From Podospora pseudocomata (Eukaryota > Ascomycota > Sordariomycetes > Sordariales > Podosporaceae): a stretch of 64,000 bases of DNA. Shown here in pieces: positions 32,958-44,507 of the stretch. Position numbers and translations under genes: made by a program. The notes under the pieces were generated by a model, which saw nothing but the letters and a program-made list of their open reading frames with translations, was not told where the DNA came from and ran no database searches. Location of the stretch: NCBI RefSeq assembly GCF_035222375.1, contig NC_085887.1, positions 3,447,501 through 3,511,500 of the forward strand. Reading direction: 5' to 3'. Position 1 is the stretch's first letter, and each line of letters starts with the position of its first letter.

Positions 32958-35900
32958 CTACTCCCCCCCGGCCCCCATCACCCCCCTTCCAAACCATTCC
33001 GCCACCGTCTTGAACCGATCCTCACTCCCCTCCAAATCAGCCCTAAACAACTCATGCCTCTCACTATTCTCTTCCTGGCTCTTCTTCAACGCCCTGATCG
33101 TCGCATTATCCACCACGCAGATCGGACACTCCCCCACATTATCATCCCCCTCCCCTCCCCCCGTAACCCGCAAACACCTCCTGTGAAAACTATGCTTGCA
33201 CAAAAAGTGCACCACCGGCAGCTCCAACCCCCCACCGCACTGCCCACACCTCGTAGCCTGAAACACGGCCGGCTTCCCCCCGAGATCAGCAATCTCCTGC
33301 CTCCTCGCCATCGTCTCCGTCCTGAACTGGCTGACCACCCGTTTATTTTCTTGAATGTCCAACCGCTCAGCCTCTATCCTCTTGGCCAGGTAGGGCTTGA
33401 TCATCCCCATGCTCGCGACACTGTTCTTCGACAGTGTCTGCACCACCTGCAGCGGGGCCATCAAACCCCCCTTATCAATCCTATCCAGCACAGCTGCCAG
33501 CTCATCCGGCCCTGCTTCGTCAAGAATCTTCGCGTCAGACGTCAGATACGACAACGCCGCGGGGTAGAGTTGCGGTTCTTCCGGCCCGTATTTAGCCAGC
33601 GCCTTGATCGCCCCCTTGGTGTCCTTTGCTGATGTATAAGAGCGAAAAATGTCAAACAGCAAACCCGACTGCTCCTTCACCAGCGTGGTTCCATCCCTAA
33701 AGTTGGAAAGGTGAGAGAGCAAAAGGACGTTGGAGTTTTCAATCTGGGGTTTCTCTTGCGTTGCTGGTAGGGATTTGTCGGCTTCGATCAGGGACTTGGC
33801 CTTGGCCTCCCACTTCTCGCGGTGGGCGTCGGATTTCTTTTCGTTGGATTTGTGGAGGTACATCTCAAACAGGGTGGTGTAAATGTCCGTCTTGTCTTCT
33901 TTTGACAGGGCGTCATCTTGGAGGCAGGCTTCGAGAAAGACGATGAACTCGTCTGGGTGGTCAATAAAGGATGAAAAGGCCGTTCGCGGTTTGGGAGGGG
34001 TGTACTTGATGGCGATGGCCTCTTGCTTGAGGGACATGTCGCCCACTGTTGGCTTTGCATTGGCATTGTTATTGCTTGCTAGCACCGCCGTGTTCATGTA
34101 CGGCAATGGTAGCAAACTGCTGAGGTTGGAAACGGCATTGGCCGCTCCCGCTGCAAACCCTCCGTTTGTCGTTACAGGGGCGGCCTCGGCTGTGATGGGG
34201 GCATCCACTCGTGGCTTATACTTGCCGGTGTGATAGTCGATGAAGAGCTGCGTAGCATCCGATGGGCAGTGTTCGATCAGAACACGGGCATACTTCATCA
34301 GACAGGGGTATGCTGTCTCTGGATCCAGATGCCAGATGAAATCCAGCGCCTCATTGTAGGCATGAGAATCCTCGATGAGGATATCCACCACGAGATCATG
34401 CTCCCCGTGCTTCTTGGCAAGATATGCTGCTTGCTCGTAGTAGCCACCCTGCCGGCACATCGAGATAGCTGTATCAAGGTCAAACTTGAGATCCCCTTCA
34501 GACTTGATGAACTTTTCCAGCTTGTCAATATCCTTCAGCTTGGCGTAACAGTTCAGCAACAGAGTTGTGTGATCTGATGTCGCCCTGTGATGCTCATGCA
34601 ACTCCTCCAGATACTCGATCAAGTTGTGTATCCTCTGCGTGTCGAGGAACTTTCTGATGACCTGTGATGGCTCTGTGCTGTCTATGGCCTTGATGTACTG
34701 CGTCATGGCCTCGTCGTAATTGCCTTTTTGGTAAAGGTAATCCCCATATTTCCGGTAAATGATATTCTGTTGCTGAGCGTCCATCCCGCACTTTTGAGCA
34801 AGGTCCACGGCAAGGGTATAGAGATTGCGCTGATAGAGCATGTCCAACCGTTGCTGCAGTGTCTTTTCATGATACCGGAAGATCTGTTTATCGTCACATT
34901 AGCCATTATCCTCTCTTACTTCCCAAGAGCAACAAACCTTTCCATCCAGCGTCAGCATATACAGATCCGCCCACAACGCAAAAATATGCTTCACATCCGC
35001 CAACACTGTCTCACTGTGCGCAATAATCCTCAGCTCCGGATGTATCAACGTAAAAGTATAAATACTATCCGCCGCACCCCCCCAAAACCTCCTCCTCGTC
35101 GTATCCGCCTCCCCCGCCGGCGTCGGCGGCGACACCACCGCAACATAGTCCCCATACACGGCAACCAGCTTCTTCGCCCCCTCATACGCCGTCGGCGGCC
35201 CCCTCCCCTCCAGCGTGTAATAATACACGGCATCCTCCCTCGCCACCACAATCTCCCCCGTCCTCCTATCAACAACCATACATCCCACCCCACACCCCTC
35301 ATCCTCCACCGTTTTAGGGGGTTGCCCATGCCCCTTCCCACTGATCACCACTTTCAACACTCTCGCCGTCGTAGCCACAAACAGCGTCGTCAACCCCACC
35401 CCACCATCAACATGCATCTCCACCCCCGTAATCGGCTCATCACTCTCATAAATCACCCTCTGCTTCGTCCCCAAATCATGAATCAAATCCCCCCTCACCA
35501 CCACCACCGCCCCATTCGCAAACCCAACCGCCAACTGCGTCAGATCATCCGTCGCCGTAAACGCCGAAATGGGAAAAGGCCTCTTCCCGTTATTCACGAC
35601 AACACTACTCAGCAACCCGGGGTTCCCATCCTTTTTATTAACCTTATCCAAACTCCACACCCTCACCACCGGCTGCCCCGGCTCCAGATCCTCCCCCGCG
35701 CCCCCCTCCCCAATCGTAACCAGCAAACTCGTCCCTTCCACCTGCCGCATGTGCGTGACCGAGGAGCCATTGTCGTAGGCGGTGAACTCCCTCAAGATCT
35801 TGAAGTTGGGCCCGATGATCCGCACCGTGCCGTCGAAGCCGCCTAGGAACAAGGATTCCGACCCGGAGCAGACAGAGGCGATGGACTGGGAGAAGTGGGA

Positions 35901-36065
35901 AGGGTTGTCGAAGAAGGAGCGGGAGGTCGGGTCCGAGGGGGTGATGGGGGTCGACTCGAAGAAGTCAAAGGAGCGCCACTAATTGACAGACAGACATCGT
36001 GTTAGTCGTCGCTGGGACAGATGTAAGAGAGCATGGGAAAGGGAACGACAAACCGTTAGCGCCAT
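32958..36065 (-). CDS. vps11: Vps11 (Pep5), HOPS/CORVET core subunit with RING finger
   Basis: A scaffold subunit of the HOPS and CORVET tethering complexes at vacuole and endosome. Exons are 36065-36054 (only MALT), 35978-34938 and 34883-32958, giving 992 residues. The N-terminal part (WRSFDFFESTP, LFLGGFDGTVRIIGPNFKILREF, TRVLKVVISGKG) is the beta-propeller. An alpha-solenoid follows, with NLYTLAVDLAQKCGMDAQQQNIIYRKYGDYLYQKGNYDEAM. A C-terminal RING-H2 finger starts CGQCGGGLELPVVHFLCKHSFHRRCL and ends in CPIC. The 12-base first exon is missed by simple ORF reading; I chose it because the open frame otherwise lacks a start, and MALT plus WRSFDFFE is the common fungal N-terminus. The start codon lies 224 bases from a telobox. 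Confidence 0.95.
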
Positions 36066-36288
36066 GGTGGCATCTTTCAGCTTTTGCGCTGCTGTATGAG
36101 GTCAACTTGGAGCGGTGAAGAGAAAAAAAGGAAGGGCGCAAAGTAGAGAATATGTCTACGAATGCGCTCCAGTTGTTGATGTGCGGCCTGGAGAGCTTGT
36201 GACGCCTGTTTGGGGACCTTGTTGGGGTTGGAGCTCCAAGCTCCCCACACATGGCCTTGGCAATTGATTAGATAACCATTATCTCAAA

Positions 36289-36301
36289 GTAACCCTAACC
36301 C
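36289..36301 (-). promoter_or_regulatory. Telobox-type promoter motif upstream of vps11
   Basis: The plus strand reads GTAACCCTAACCC, so the motif is GGGTTAGGGTTAC towards vps11, 224 bases before its ATG. It is identical to the motifs at 26163 and 61421. It also lies 110 bases from the end of the initiator tRNA gene. Confidence 0.55.
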
Positions 36302-36411
36302 AGTAAGGCAGCTCAGTAACAAGCCAACCCCAGAAAGCTACCAAAAATGAAAAGATCCTCGATGGAGGCCCGCAAAAGAGTTGAATTGTGAAAAAAAAAT
36401 TGCAAAAGAGT

Positions 36412-36483
36412 TAGCTGCGACTCGTTTCGATCGAGTGACCTCCGGGTTATGAGCCCGGCGCGCTTCCGCTGCGCCACGCAGCT
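36412..36483 (-). tRNA. Initiator tRNA-Met (CAT)
   Basis: A 72-nt tRNA with an AGCTGCG/CGCAGCT acceptor stem and discriminator A. The anticodon arm GGGCTCATAACCC carries the three G-C pairs that mark initiators. The T-loop ATCGAAA has A54 and A60, another eukaryotic initiator hallmark. No intron. A T-run follows on the transcribed strand (around 36391-36399), a Pol III stop signal. Confidence 0.96.
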
Positions 36484-36627
36484 TGTTGAGCTGTTGTTGT
36501 TGAATATCAGGGTCCGAAACTGCCTCTACAAAGGTGGGTTGCTCCAAGTGTGACTCATTCCGTCTTATCCCATTTTGCCAAAAGAATCACCACACCCTTA
36601 CTATTGTGCTACTACACAGTTACGCTC

Positions 36628-39468
36628 TCAGGTCTGATTCGCCCTTCCCACACTGTCCTTCCACTTCCGGATATCACACAACAGCCGTTTCTTCCCATTC
36701 TTTTCCCTGGCCATGCCGAAAGACCCGACACTGCTGCTCGGCCCGAGATGCACCAGAGGCACCATCGACGGCCTGCCGTGGGCACATTGGAACGGGAAGG
36801 CGCATGTAGCCAGTTTCTGCACAAGCTGAAAGCATTGCTCCTTGGTCAGGACGTCATTGAACATGATACTGCCTGAAAGTACCGGTTAGCTTCAGCCTTT
36901 GTCACTAGTAGCCTACCAAGGCGAACTCACTTCGGCAAGCCCTGGAGTGGATCAACTCAATGATTCCCTCTGGACAGTTGTGGAACCTGGAGAACCACTG
37001 ATGATCGGCCTCGTCACCAATCGGGAGCCGTGGCACGATGCCAGCCTGTTTGCTGGGGTTTTCATGCAGCTTCCAGATCTCATTCCGGAGCAGTTCGACA
37101 AGAAGCCTGGGTTCAAGACGGCACCGTTCCACTATACTGGGCGGCAAGGCCTGAACCTCCACCGTGACCCTCGATGCCTGGTCTTGGGTTGTCACGTCGT
37201 AGATAACACCCCAATAAGCAAAATGCCTTTTGAACCTCAAAAGCAGCTCTCCTTCTTGCCTAGACAAGTCAAAGAACAACTTCTTGTCCAAATGCGTTCT
37301 GGCCGCCACCAAGCTCCTGCCGTCATCTGGGTCCGGCACGAAGTACTCTTTCAGCAGAGCTTCAACCCGGTAACGCTCGTCAGCGGCATGTTGGTCTATG
37401 ATCACCAGCAGCGGAGAATCGACGAGATCTCTCCTGTGGACTGTTCCAGCCTGGTTGAAGACTTTCACCAACACAAACTTTTCATCCACTTGACTCACCA
37501 CTTCGGCTTTTCGTAGCGTGTCTTTGGATATTCTCCCTTCCAGAGCAGTCGAAACACTGTTATTGCTGTTCTCGAGGGTAATTACCCCAAGCCCATGGCA
37601 GCCATGTTCACCTCCTTCGCAGCCAAGCGTGTCTGATTCCTGGGGTAGCCTAGGGATGGGCCGTTCCGTTGGCAGGAAAAAGGACCGGCCCCGGGTGTTT
37701 GTGCTAGGTTTCCAGTCCCTGAGCGCTGTTGAGCTTCTTCTCCGATCAAGGCTCGGCTTTTTATTGGAACCCTGTTTGGGCCTCATCGCAAAACCAGTCC
37801 GTGGATCAATTATCGACTTGATTTTGGTAACAGGGTCAATCCAGATCATTGGCTCAGCAGATGTATCTGCGACTGGATCATGCGGCTTTTCAACTGTTTC
37901 TGAACCATCCGAGATGGCATTGGAACAGCCGGCTAGAGACGTGCCACTCGAGGTGCGACCGATAGGCAATGACACTGCTCTCTTGAGTTCAGTTTGTGGC
38001 TGGACGACATGCTTGGTTTTGGGCCATGATGAAAATGGTGATGCAGAGCGTGTCTCGGTGTCCCGTGTGGTCGACTTCCTTGAAGCCTTTGTGCGAACAC
38101 TTAGTCTCGAAGCAGACCTGGCTACCGGCAGCTGCGAAGCTGATTTTCGGTTCGTCTCGAAAGCAAAATCAGAACCAGAGACGGTTCCAGTTTTGAGCTG
38201 CTTAATGGCGTGAACAGACCTTGGTCGAAACATGTGCTTCTTCAAGAACTCATATGCCATCACTTGAAGCAGGTCAACAATGATGGAGAGATTCGGCCGC
38301 CTTTCATCTAGAAAGTCATCCGCATCCACAGAACCCAACCCGTGCTCTAATATGATCTGGAGAAAGAACATGGGCCATCGGTCCACGCCTTTTCTTGGCT
38401 TCAGCTCTTTGCGGGTGAAGCCAGCCATCTTCTGTGGACAACCGTCGTCATCAACGCCAGCTTCTTCGATGGTACCGAAGCTGGAGTTGGCAAACACGTT
38501 GTTGACTTCATTGTAGAGGAAGTTTGAGTGACCTTCGTTGAGGGATGGCTGGATGCCGAGAGCGATGAACTGCACTCTCTTCGTAGCTGCTGGTTCCAGT
38601 GACACGCAGCCTCTCACGGTAATGCCTGGAGCAGTGGCACCAATCGAGACCCACGACTTCGGATTCTCTTGGTCCAACAAGGACGCTGCAAGAAGAAGCT
38701 TGGGTGTTCGCAAAAGAACATCCCGAGTTGACAGTAAATGGTGTTTCTCGATATCAGCAAGTGGAGATGTCTGAAGAGACACTGTTCTTCGAGCAATCGA
38801 ATCCTGGAGATTTACAGCCACCTCTCCTGGCCAAGCAAGCAGAAGAGCAACGGCTTCGTGGATCAGCTGATCGAAATACCTACTTGTGCCCAATCGCTCC
38901 ACTTCCGTAGCTCTCTGCTTGACGCGGACAGGCAGGTAGCCGAAAAGATCACGGACGACAACACGAGTCCCGCTGGAAAAGTCCAATATGCGCTGCTCAG
39001 GCAGGGCTGGAACATTCCGTGTCACCACATTGGACTTGTGTATGGTAAGCGAGTTGTGTGACCGGTAATCACGGTGATGTGACGTGACGGTCAACAAAGA
39101 GAGAGCGCCTAGAGATGCCAGGAACTCGCCATGTTTGCCGTGACAGTCTGCGGACGGCGGGTATTTCGAGGTATCTAGAGCAACGATGTTAGTTGGGCCG
39201 AACAACAAAACATTGCTTGAGCGGTGGATGACGTACAGTGCAGTTGGCCTAGTCCCCCACCCTCCCGAAAATTGGATGGAGGAATGCCAACACCGTTGTC
39301 TTCGACAGAGCAGCTTCCACGCCCATAGTCAACTGAGATGTTGATCTTCGTAGATCTGGCATCCAAAGAATTTCGAAGCAGACCACAGACGGCAGTGTTC
39401 AGCGAGGTAATGATAGTGGATGATTTGATTTGAGCAACAACGTCCCCGGGCAGTTGCTGTATCGACAT
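36628..39468 (-). CDS. mlh3: MLH3, MutL homologue
   Basis: Works with MLH1 in mismatch repair and meiotic crossover resolution. Exons are 39468-39237, 39174-36931 and 36872-36628, giving 906 residues; junctions restore GQLHYTSKYPPS and RACRSSIMFND. The GHKL ATPase part shows NSLDAR and DNGVGIP. The C-terminal endonuclease motif DQHAADERYRVE (from D671) fits DQHA-x2-E-x4-E, and AFPFQCAHGRPSMVPL near the end completes the metal site. The position of the catalytic Glu in the first ATPase motif (ELxxNS in most MutL proteins) is Gly here: VCGLLRNSLDA. This may be a lineage feature of filamentous-fungal MLH3. The gene is divergent from the low-complexity gene at 40304. Confidence 0.93.
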
Positions 39469-40303
39469 GGCGGTTGTGATCCCGACATCTCGCTACCCAG
39501 CCAGTGAGTTGTCCTGCATCCAACCTTGATCAGATGCAACACAACAGCAGAAGACTGTCCGGGAGTCGTTAAATGGGAAAGTGAGGGTGTGGATGGACTC
39601 CCACGTGATCACTGTGTTGTGCCAAGAGCGTTGTGGATGGGCCCCACACCATCTTGTGTCGGCACCCTGGGGCCCGGCTTCGTCACTGAACCCCCTGTGG
39701 AGCGTGGAGCGTGCGGAACGACAACCGAAAGCTTGGGATGTTTCCGCTTGAGCTTCTGGAGAACAACGACCCTTCTTGGCTTCTGCCATTGTTCAATACC
39801 GACATCATCGCCCTCTTCCCGCAACCTTCCAAGCCATCCATTTCACCCGTCTCACTTACGCGCCACCTGCGAAAGCACTGAGTTATCGTCTTGGGTGATC
39901 CGACAACGCCACGGCCTGTGCGACCTCTCCGCACGGCTTTGCAAACAATTCATGAACCGCCCCATTGACAGCAACAAAAAGTAAACCTGCTCGACGCCTC
40001 ACTTTATCTTTTCCCATCCACAACGGCCGCACTCGACCAACATATCATCTGCTTTCTTTACTACCCGACGTGTACCAGATTCCAACACCCCTCCGGCAAC
40101 CGCGACCAGAATCTTGACCTGCTATCCCCGATAACAACCACCTACGTGCATCCAACCTACCTGGTCCTCTCTTCGCGCAAGGCCGAAACCTTTCCCCCGC
40201 TTCTAGCGTCCCAGATACTGCGATGACGGAGACTGCGACTGCTTCTCATGGTGATTCTGACCTTCTCTTGTTTCGCTCGTTCTAGCGATAAGCAAAAGCT
40301 GAC
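39469..40303. other. Divergent promoter, mlh3 and the gene at 40304
   Basis: About 835 bases. The right part (39970-40300) is C-rich and likely 5' untranslated leader. An ATG at 40223 followed by nine codons and a possible GTGATT donor could give an alternative first exon joining in frame near 40323. I rate this below the plain start. Confidence 0.45.
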
Positions 40304-41539
40304 ATGATGTTGGGTCGCTCAGGTCGATCAGGTCGACGACGGCCGTTCTCCACGTTGATGAAGAAACTGGCCAACCTGAAATCTTCCTCCAATGGTGAGG
40401 GTCACCGACACACCAAAGACAGCGCAAAGCTGCGCCCATCCAAGAACAACAACCCATACCCCGAGTCCGGTCGCCTTCCGCCTGCTACCACGAATAGAGA
40501 GAGCCAGTACACAGAATCCACGGATCCTAGCAGAAGATCATTCAGCATTGTGTCGGGCGATCAAAATGCTTCAGTCAGAATATCCGACGAGGGGCAACCA
40601 CCACCCACAGTGGGAGCTCGCTCCATGGCGCCAACCGTATCGACCGAGCACGACACATCACGATCAATGACGGCGACGTCGCGCGGAGTACCATCAATCA
40701 CCAACACAACCTACACCGTGAACGGCCGGCGAGGCGGCGATAGCACCTTCTCATCCCCGGCGCCTTCCGTCAGGTCCTTAACCACAACCCTCACAACAAT
40801 CCAAACCGCGGCGCCAAACACGGCCGGCGGTGGCGCCCAAAACACAACCCCAGCCAGCAACGGCAACCAATCCAACTCGCACATCATTCACTTCAACCAG
40901 CCCTTTCCGACCGCCTCCCCCGCCTCCGCTATCCCCGCCCACCTCGCAACCGCCGGCGCCAATTCCACCACGGGCCACCCGACAACCTATCACACCGCCA
41001 CAGCTAACAACCTCCTTACCGACAACGCTTCCATCCTCACACTTGCCTCCTCCTCCAAGCGCGGCCGCCGCCGTTCATTCGACACAGACGCCTCGGTGCG
41101 GGCGCTGGCTCCTTCGTCTCTGTGGGGAGGAAGCAGGGAATCCCTGCCATTGAGCGTGCTAAGCGCCAACTTGGAAAATCCCGGCATCCCCACCACCCCG
41201 GGGCTCCACAGGACGGGGACCGGTGGGGTCGGAGGTGAGCGGGCGAGCATCTACAGTGCCACGACGGGGAATTTCGGGGTGAGCAGTGAGAGGAATAGCT
41301 TTTATGCGAAGCAGGGCCTTGGGAGTGTGGTTGGTGGTGATAGGGATACTGCCAGTGTGAGGAGCGGGCTGTTGGGACATGGGAGGGCGGAGAGTATCAA
41401 TGGGAGTATTGGGTTTGGGAGGGGGGATAGTGCTGTGGCCGCGGCACCGAGTCCGTTGACGAGTGCGAGGGAGGTGCAGGGGTATGTTGAGGAGGAGGGG
41501 GGGAGTGGGAGTGCTGGCGCTGGGACTACCAAGGAGTAA
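40304..41539 (+). CDS. Low-complexity Ser/Thr-rich conserved ascomycete protein
   Basis: A single open frame of 411 residues; the second Met codon at 40307 is an equally likely start. The first 30 residues (GRSGRSGRRRPFSTLMKKLANLKSSS) are basic and conserved-looking. The rest is rich in Ser, Thr, Asn and Gly, with SSKRGRRRSFDTDASVRAL near 250 and several RxxS sites. There is no membrane span and no enzyme motif. I associate this N-terminus with a family labelled 'Ca2+-modulated nonselective cation channel polycystin' in Aspergillus genomes. Nothing in the sequence supports a channel, so the label is probably wrong. Function unknown. Confidence 0.75.
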   Translation: MMLGRSGRSGRRRPFSTLMKKLANLKSSSNGEGHRHTKDSAKLRPSKNNNPYPESGRLPPATTNRESQYTESTDPSRRSFSIVSGDQNASVRISDEGQPPPTVGARSMAPTVSTEHDTSRSMTATSRGVPSITNTTYTVNGRRGGDSTFSSPAPSVRSLTTTLTTIQTAAPNTAGGGAQNTTPASNGNQSNSHIIHFNQPFPTASPASAIPAHLATAGANSTTGHPTTYHTATANNLLTDNASILTLASSSKRGRRRSFDTDASVRALAPSSLWGGSRESLPLSVLSANLENPGIPTTPGLHRTGTGGVGGERASIYSATTGNFGVSSERNSFYAKQGLGSVVGGDRDTASVRSGLLGHGRAESINGSIGFGRGDSAVAAAPSPLTSAREVQGYVEEEGGSGSAGAGTTKE

Positions 41540-42011
41540 AGGGGTCACGACATGAAAGGGGGATGGGACAGCGGCTTGTGTTTCTTTGGGGGCAAGGGAG
41601 GTAGTCTGGAGTTTTTCGTTTCACGCGTTGCATTTTGTCTCGTTTCATGGCAACGAACAACAGGACAGGAAAGTGGGCGGTAATGGTGTTTTCCTTGGGT
41701 TTTTCTTTGTCGTCTCTCGGTTTGTGTTCTCTCTCAGTTTCAGTTACAGTATCGATATCCATTCCTGGTTTGTTTCTTTCATGACTTTTTATTAAAACAG
41801 ACAAATAGCAAGGATTGCGCAAGCATTTTTTTTTCTACTCGACGGGGTTGACTTGTTTGTTCGTTTCTTCATTTCTTGAGTTTATACAAAGATAAAAACC
41901 CATGATACCCCAGCTCTGTCAAAAAATACAATTACACAAAAACCTATTGATTTCATGGATTTAGCCCAGGGGCTGTTTGTTATATATGGTGCCAAAAGTT
42001 GGTTAGTTAGT
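41540..42011. other. Convergent 3' flanks
   Basis: A 472-bp T-rich spacer between two convergent genes, probably both 3' untranslated regions. No gene. Confidence 0.5.
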
Positions 42012-43520
42012 TCAATAGGGCAAAGGACTCAAATCCAAGCCCCTGACCCCAAACTCGAACGAATCATTCCTCGAGTAACTTCCCGCCGTGTCCAGGTCCA
42101 GGCGTCCCCTGATGCAATCCTCAAAGTCGACGTCGGTGCAGATGAGGCTGGTGTTATCCTCCCATTGGGGACCGGAGAGGACCTCTCCAAAGGGGGAGAT
42201 TATGCTTGATCCACCCCGGGAGACCCATTCCCCGCTGCTGGAGTTTGTCAGTTTGGGAGCGGGAGGGACCATAGGCTGGGTTTGGGAGTTGGTAACGTGG
42301 GAAGGCTTTTTGCAGCAGAGCACAATCTCGTTGCCGTCTTTGTCGAAGACTGAGGTTCTGCGCTTGGAGGAGGGGGAGAGGGTGTTTACTGTTGAGGTGG
42401 TTGTGCGGGTGGGGGAGGGGGTGGCGCGGCGTGTGGTTGTGGTGGTGGTGGGGGTGCTGGGGGATTTTGAACGAGGGAGGGCGATCTCAAAGCCTTCTTC
42501 TGTTAGGCATGAGGCCCGGCGGTTGCTGTGGTGTTTGGGTGCGAAGGGGGAGGGGTGGTGGTCGGAGAAGATGGGGGTGTGGTCGTCGTGGGGGTTTTCG
42601 TGATCGGGTTCTTCGGTTAGGATGGCGGAGGAGGAGTCTGGGTGGCTGTTGGGAATTTGTTGAGGGATGGAAGGAGGGGGGACGGCCATGTTGGAGGAGA
42701 TGACGAAACAGCGGCCTTCGATGGCTACTGTCCTCATCAGGGATAGCCAGGTGTCTCTCCCGTCAGCGGTGGGGGCGAGGTAGAGGTTGATGTTTTGGCT
42801 GTAGAGGGATTGTCGAACCAAAGGCATGTAGTTCTCCCAGCAGATGGCTGCGCCGAGGTTGATGCGGACGCCGCGGATGGTGGTGCTTACTGCGCGGAGG
42901 GTAGCTGGGGAGCCTTGAGCCCATACCAGGCGTTCGGTGCCGGTCTGTCTGGGGCGTTAGTATTGGAAAGGAAAAGGGATCAAAAAGGGGTAACTAACAG
43001 GCATGACCTTTCTGCGCTTGCCGATGATTCCTTGCTTTGGGCAAACATATACAACCGAGCAATACATGGACCCTCCGGTCTTTTCTATCAGGCCAGTGAC
43101 AATGAATACTCCGGTTTCACGAGCAATTCTCTCGAGTTGTTCCCTGGTGCCATCACCCCGTTTGTTCGCAGCAGGCTCCTTGCTGTTCTCGTTCGACCCG
43201 GGGACAGCATCTCCCGGCAAGGCACGTTTGATCCATGCTTCCCCAGCACCGGCTCCATCACCAACGGTATCACCCAAGTCAACGGCGTTTTGGAAGTATC
43301 GGAGATATTCTTCTCTGCCCTCGGCTGTGCGCGAGCCAATGACACAGCCAAAGTGCGTTCCGCGAGGGTATCCTCCGATGTAAGCTTCCGGGAGCAGGAG
43401 AATGTCAATCTTTTTCGATGCGGCACGACGGGCGATCTGTTCCAGCTGAGCAATGGTTTCGGGAGTGCTAGCTTGTGTGCTGGGAGAAGCTGTGCCGAGG
43501 CGAATGGTAGCGGGCGACAT
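42012..43520 (-). CDS. Nitrilase with a large disordered insert
   Basis: Exons are 43520-42999 and 42944-42012, giving 484 residues. Nitrilases convert nitriles to acids or amides. The catalytic triad is visible: E45 in LLPEAYIGGYPRG, K171 in KRRKVMPTGTERLVW and C209 in AAICWENYMP. The intron acceptor is the second of two nearby AGs, which restores MPTGTERLVWAQGS. After VISSNMAV (about 263) an insert of about 150 residues, rich in Pro, Ser and Thr, interrupts the enzyme before GEWVSRGGSSIISPFGEVLSGP (about 412). The insert carries two similar short motifs, RASCLTEEGFEIALP and RTSVFDKDGNEIVLC. The protein is therefore much longer than typical nitrilases of 320-370 residues. The substrate cannot be told. 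Confidence 0.9.
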
Positions 43521-44507
43521 GGTGGTAGAGTGGTTGACGATATGTGAACTGTATAATGGACACAAGGTGGGAGAGTCAAAATATTACAACAGCTTGCAGT
43601 TGTTCTGTTATATTTTCGAATTGAGGTCAAGTCACGAAACTGATGGAATATCGGTAGAATGCACCATGTACCCCGCCTAGAGCTCTCCATGTGACCGCTG
43701 CATGAAACCAAAACCGTCACCGTTTGTGGGGGACGCCGGAAGGTTGGAAATACGAGGCGCAAAGAGGTCGAGAATCACTGCGCGGGTGACGTAACAAAGA
43801 ACCCCCCACAGTCCACGGGGCCCGCTCGCCTAGAATTGGTGAAATTCCATCGAAGCCCTTGTGGAAGGCAGATGGAAACCGTTTTGACATACAACAGCCA
43901 TCACATTGGCTGAAATTATCTAGAAGCGTGAAAATAGGAGATCGAGATGAGGAAGCGCTCGTGACCAGACATTGATGTCTTTGAAGGTGTTGATAACATG
44001 ACTATCTTGTGTCTGGATAACTTTTTAAGACGCCGGATGGAAGCTCACGGTGGCCAATCGGCAGCTGATGGTGGGCCGAGCAATCCAGGAACTGCCGAAC
44101 CGGGAAGGAGCGCACGGCTGTCATCGGGCGTGGGCCTACGGCGGGGATATATTGATTGAAGTCCACGAAGTCCAGAATTAACAATTGGCGGTTGCTAGAG
44201 CAAAGGAAAATACCAAACTTGAGGACAATACTATATAGCGATGAGAGCACATCCAAGCAACAGCTCTGATCCATCATCCCAGTGCCGAAAGAAACCCTTA
44301 CCCACCGGGTAGCTTAGCCGGTTCGGGTAGGCTTGAAGCTTAGTCAGCTATGGTACACATAACCCAGACCCCACTCTTTGACAGGAGAAATTCGTGGCAT
44401 TTTGAGTGGATGGGGGCTAGCGCCGTCTATCCGTCAACCCGATCATAACGACGCGTCGACGCGCTCCGACAGCTGCGAGAGTCTCGCCGCCAACAGCGAC
44501 GACGACA
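43521..44507. other. Divergent promoter, nitrilase and Zn2Cys6 regulator
   Basis: About 990 bases. It contains a CRE/ATF-like TGACGTAA at 43787-43794. No coding region with family features was seen. Confidence 0.5.

Noticed and set aside
34728-35846. 372-codon open frame on plus, opposite vps11
   Set aside because: It is antisense to the beta-propeller exon of vps11, rich in Pro, His and Arg from a codon-bias shadow, with no family features.
40223-40322. Alternative first exon for the low-complexity gene
   Set aside because: The junction keeps frame, but the donor (GTGATT) is weak and the plain start at 40304 already gives the conserved-looking N-terminus.
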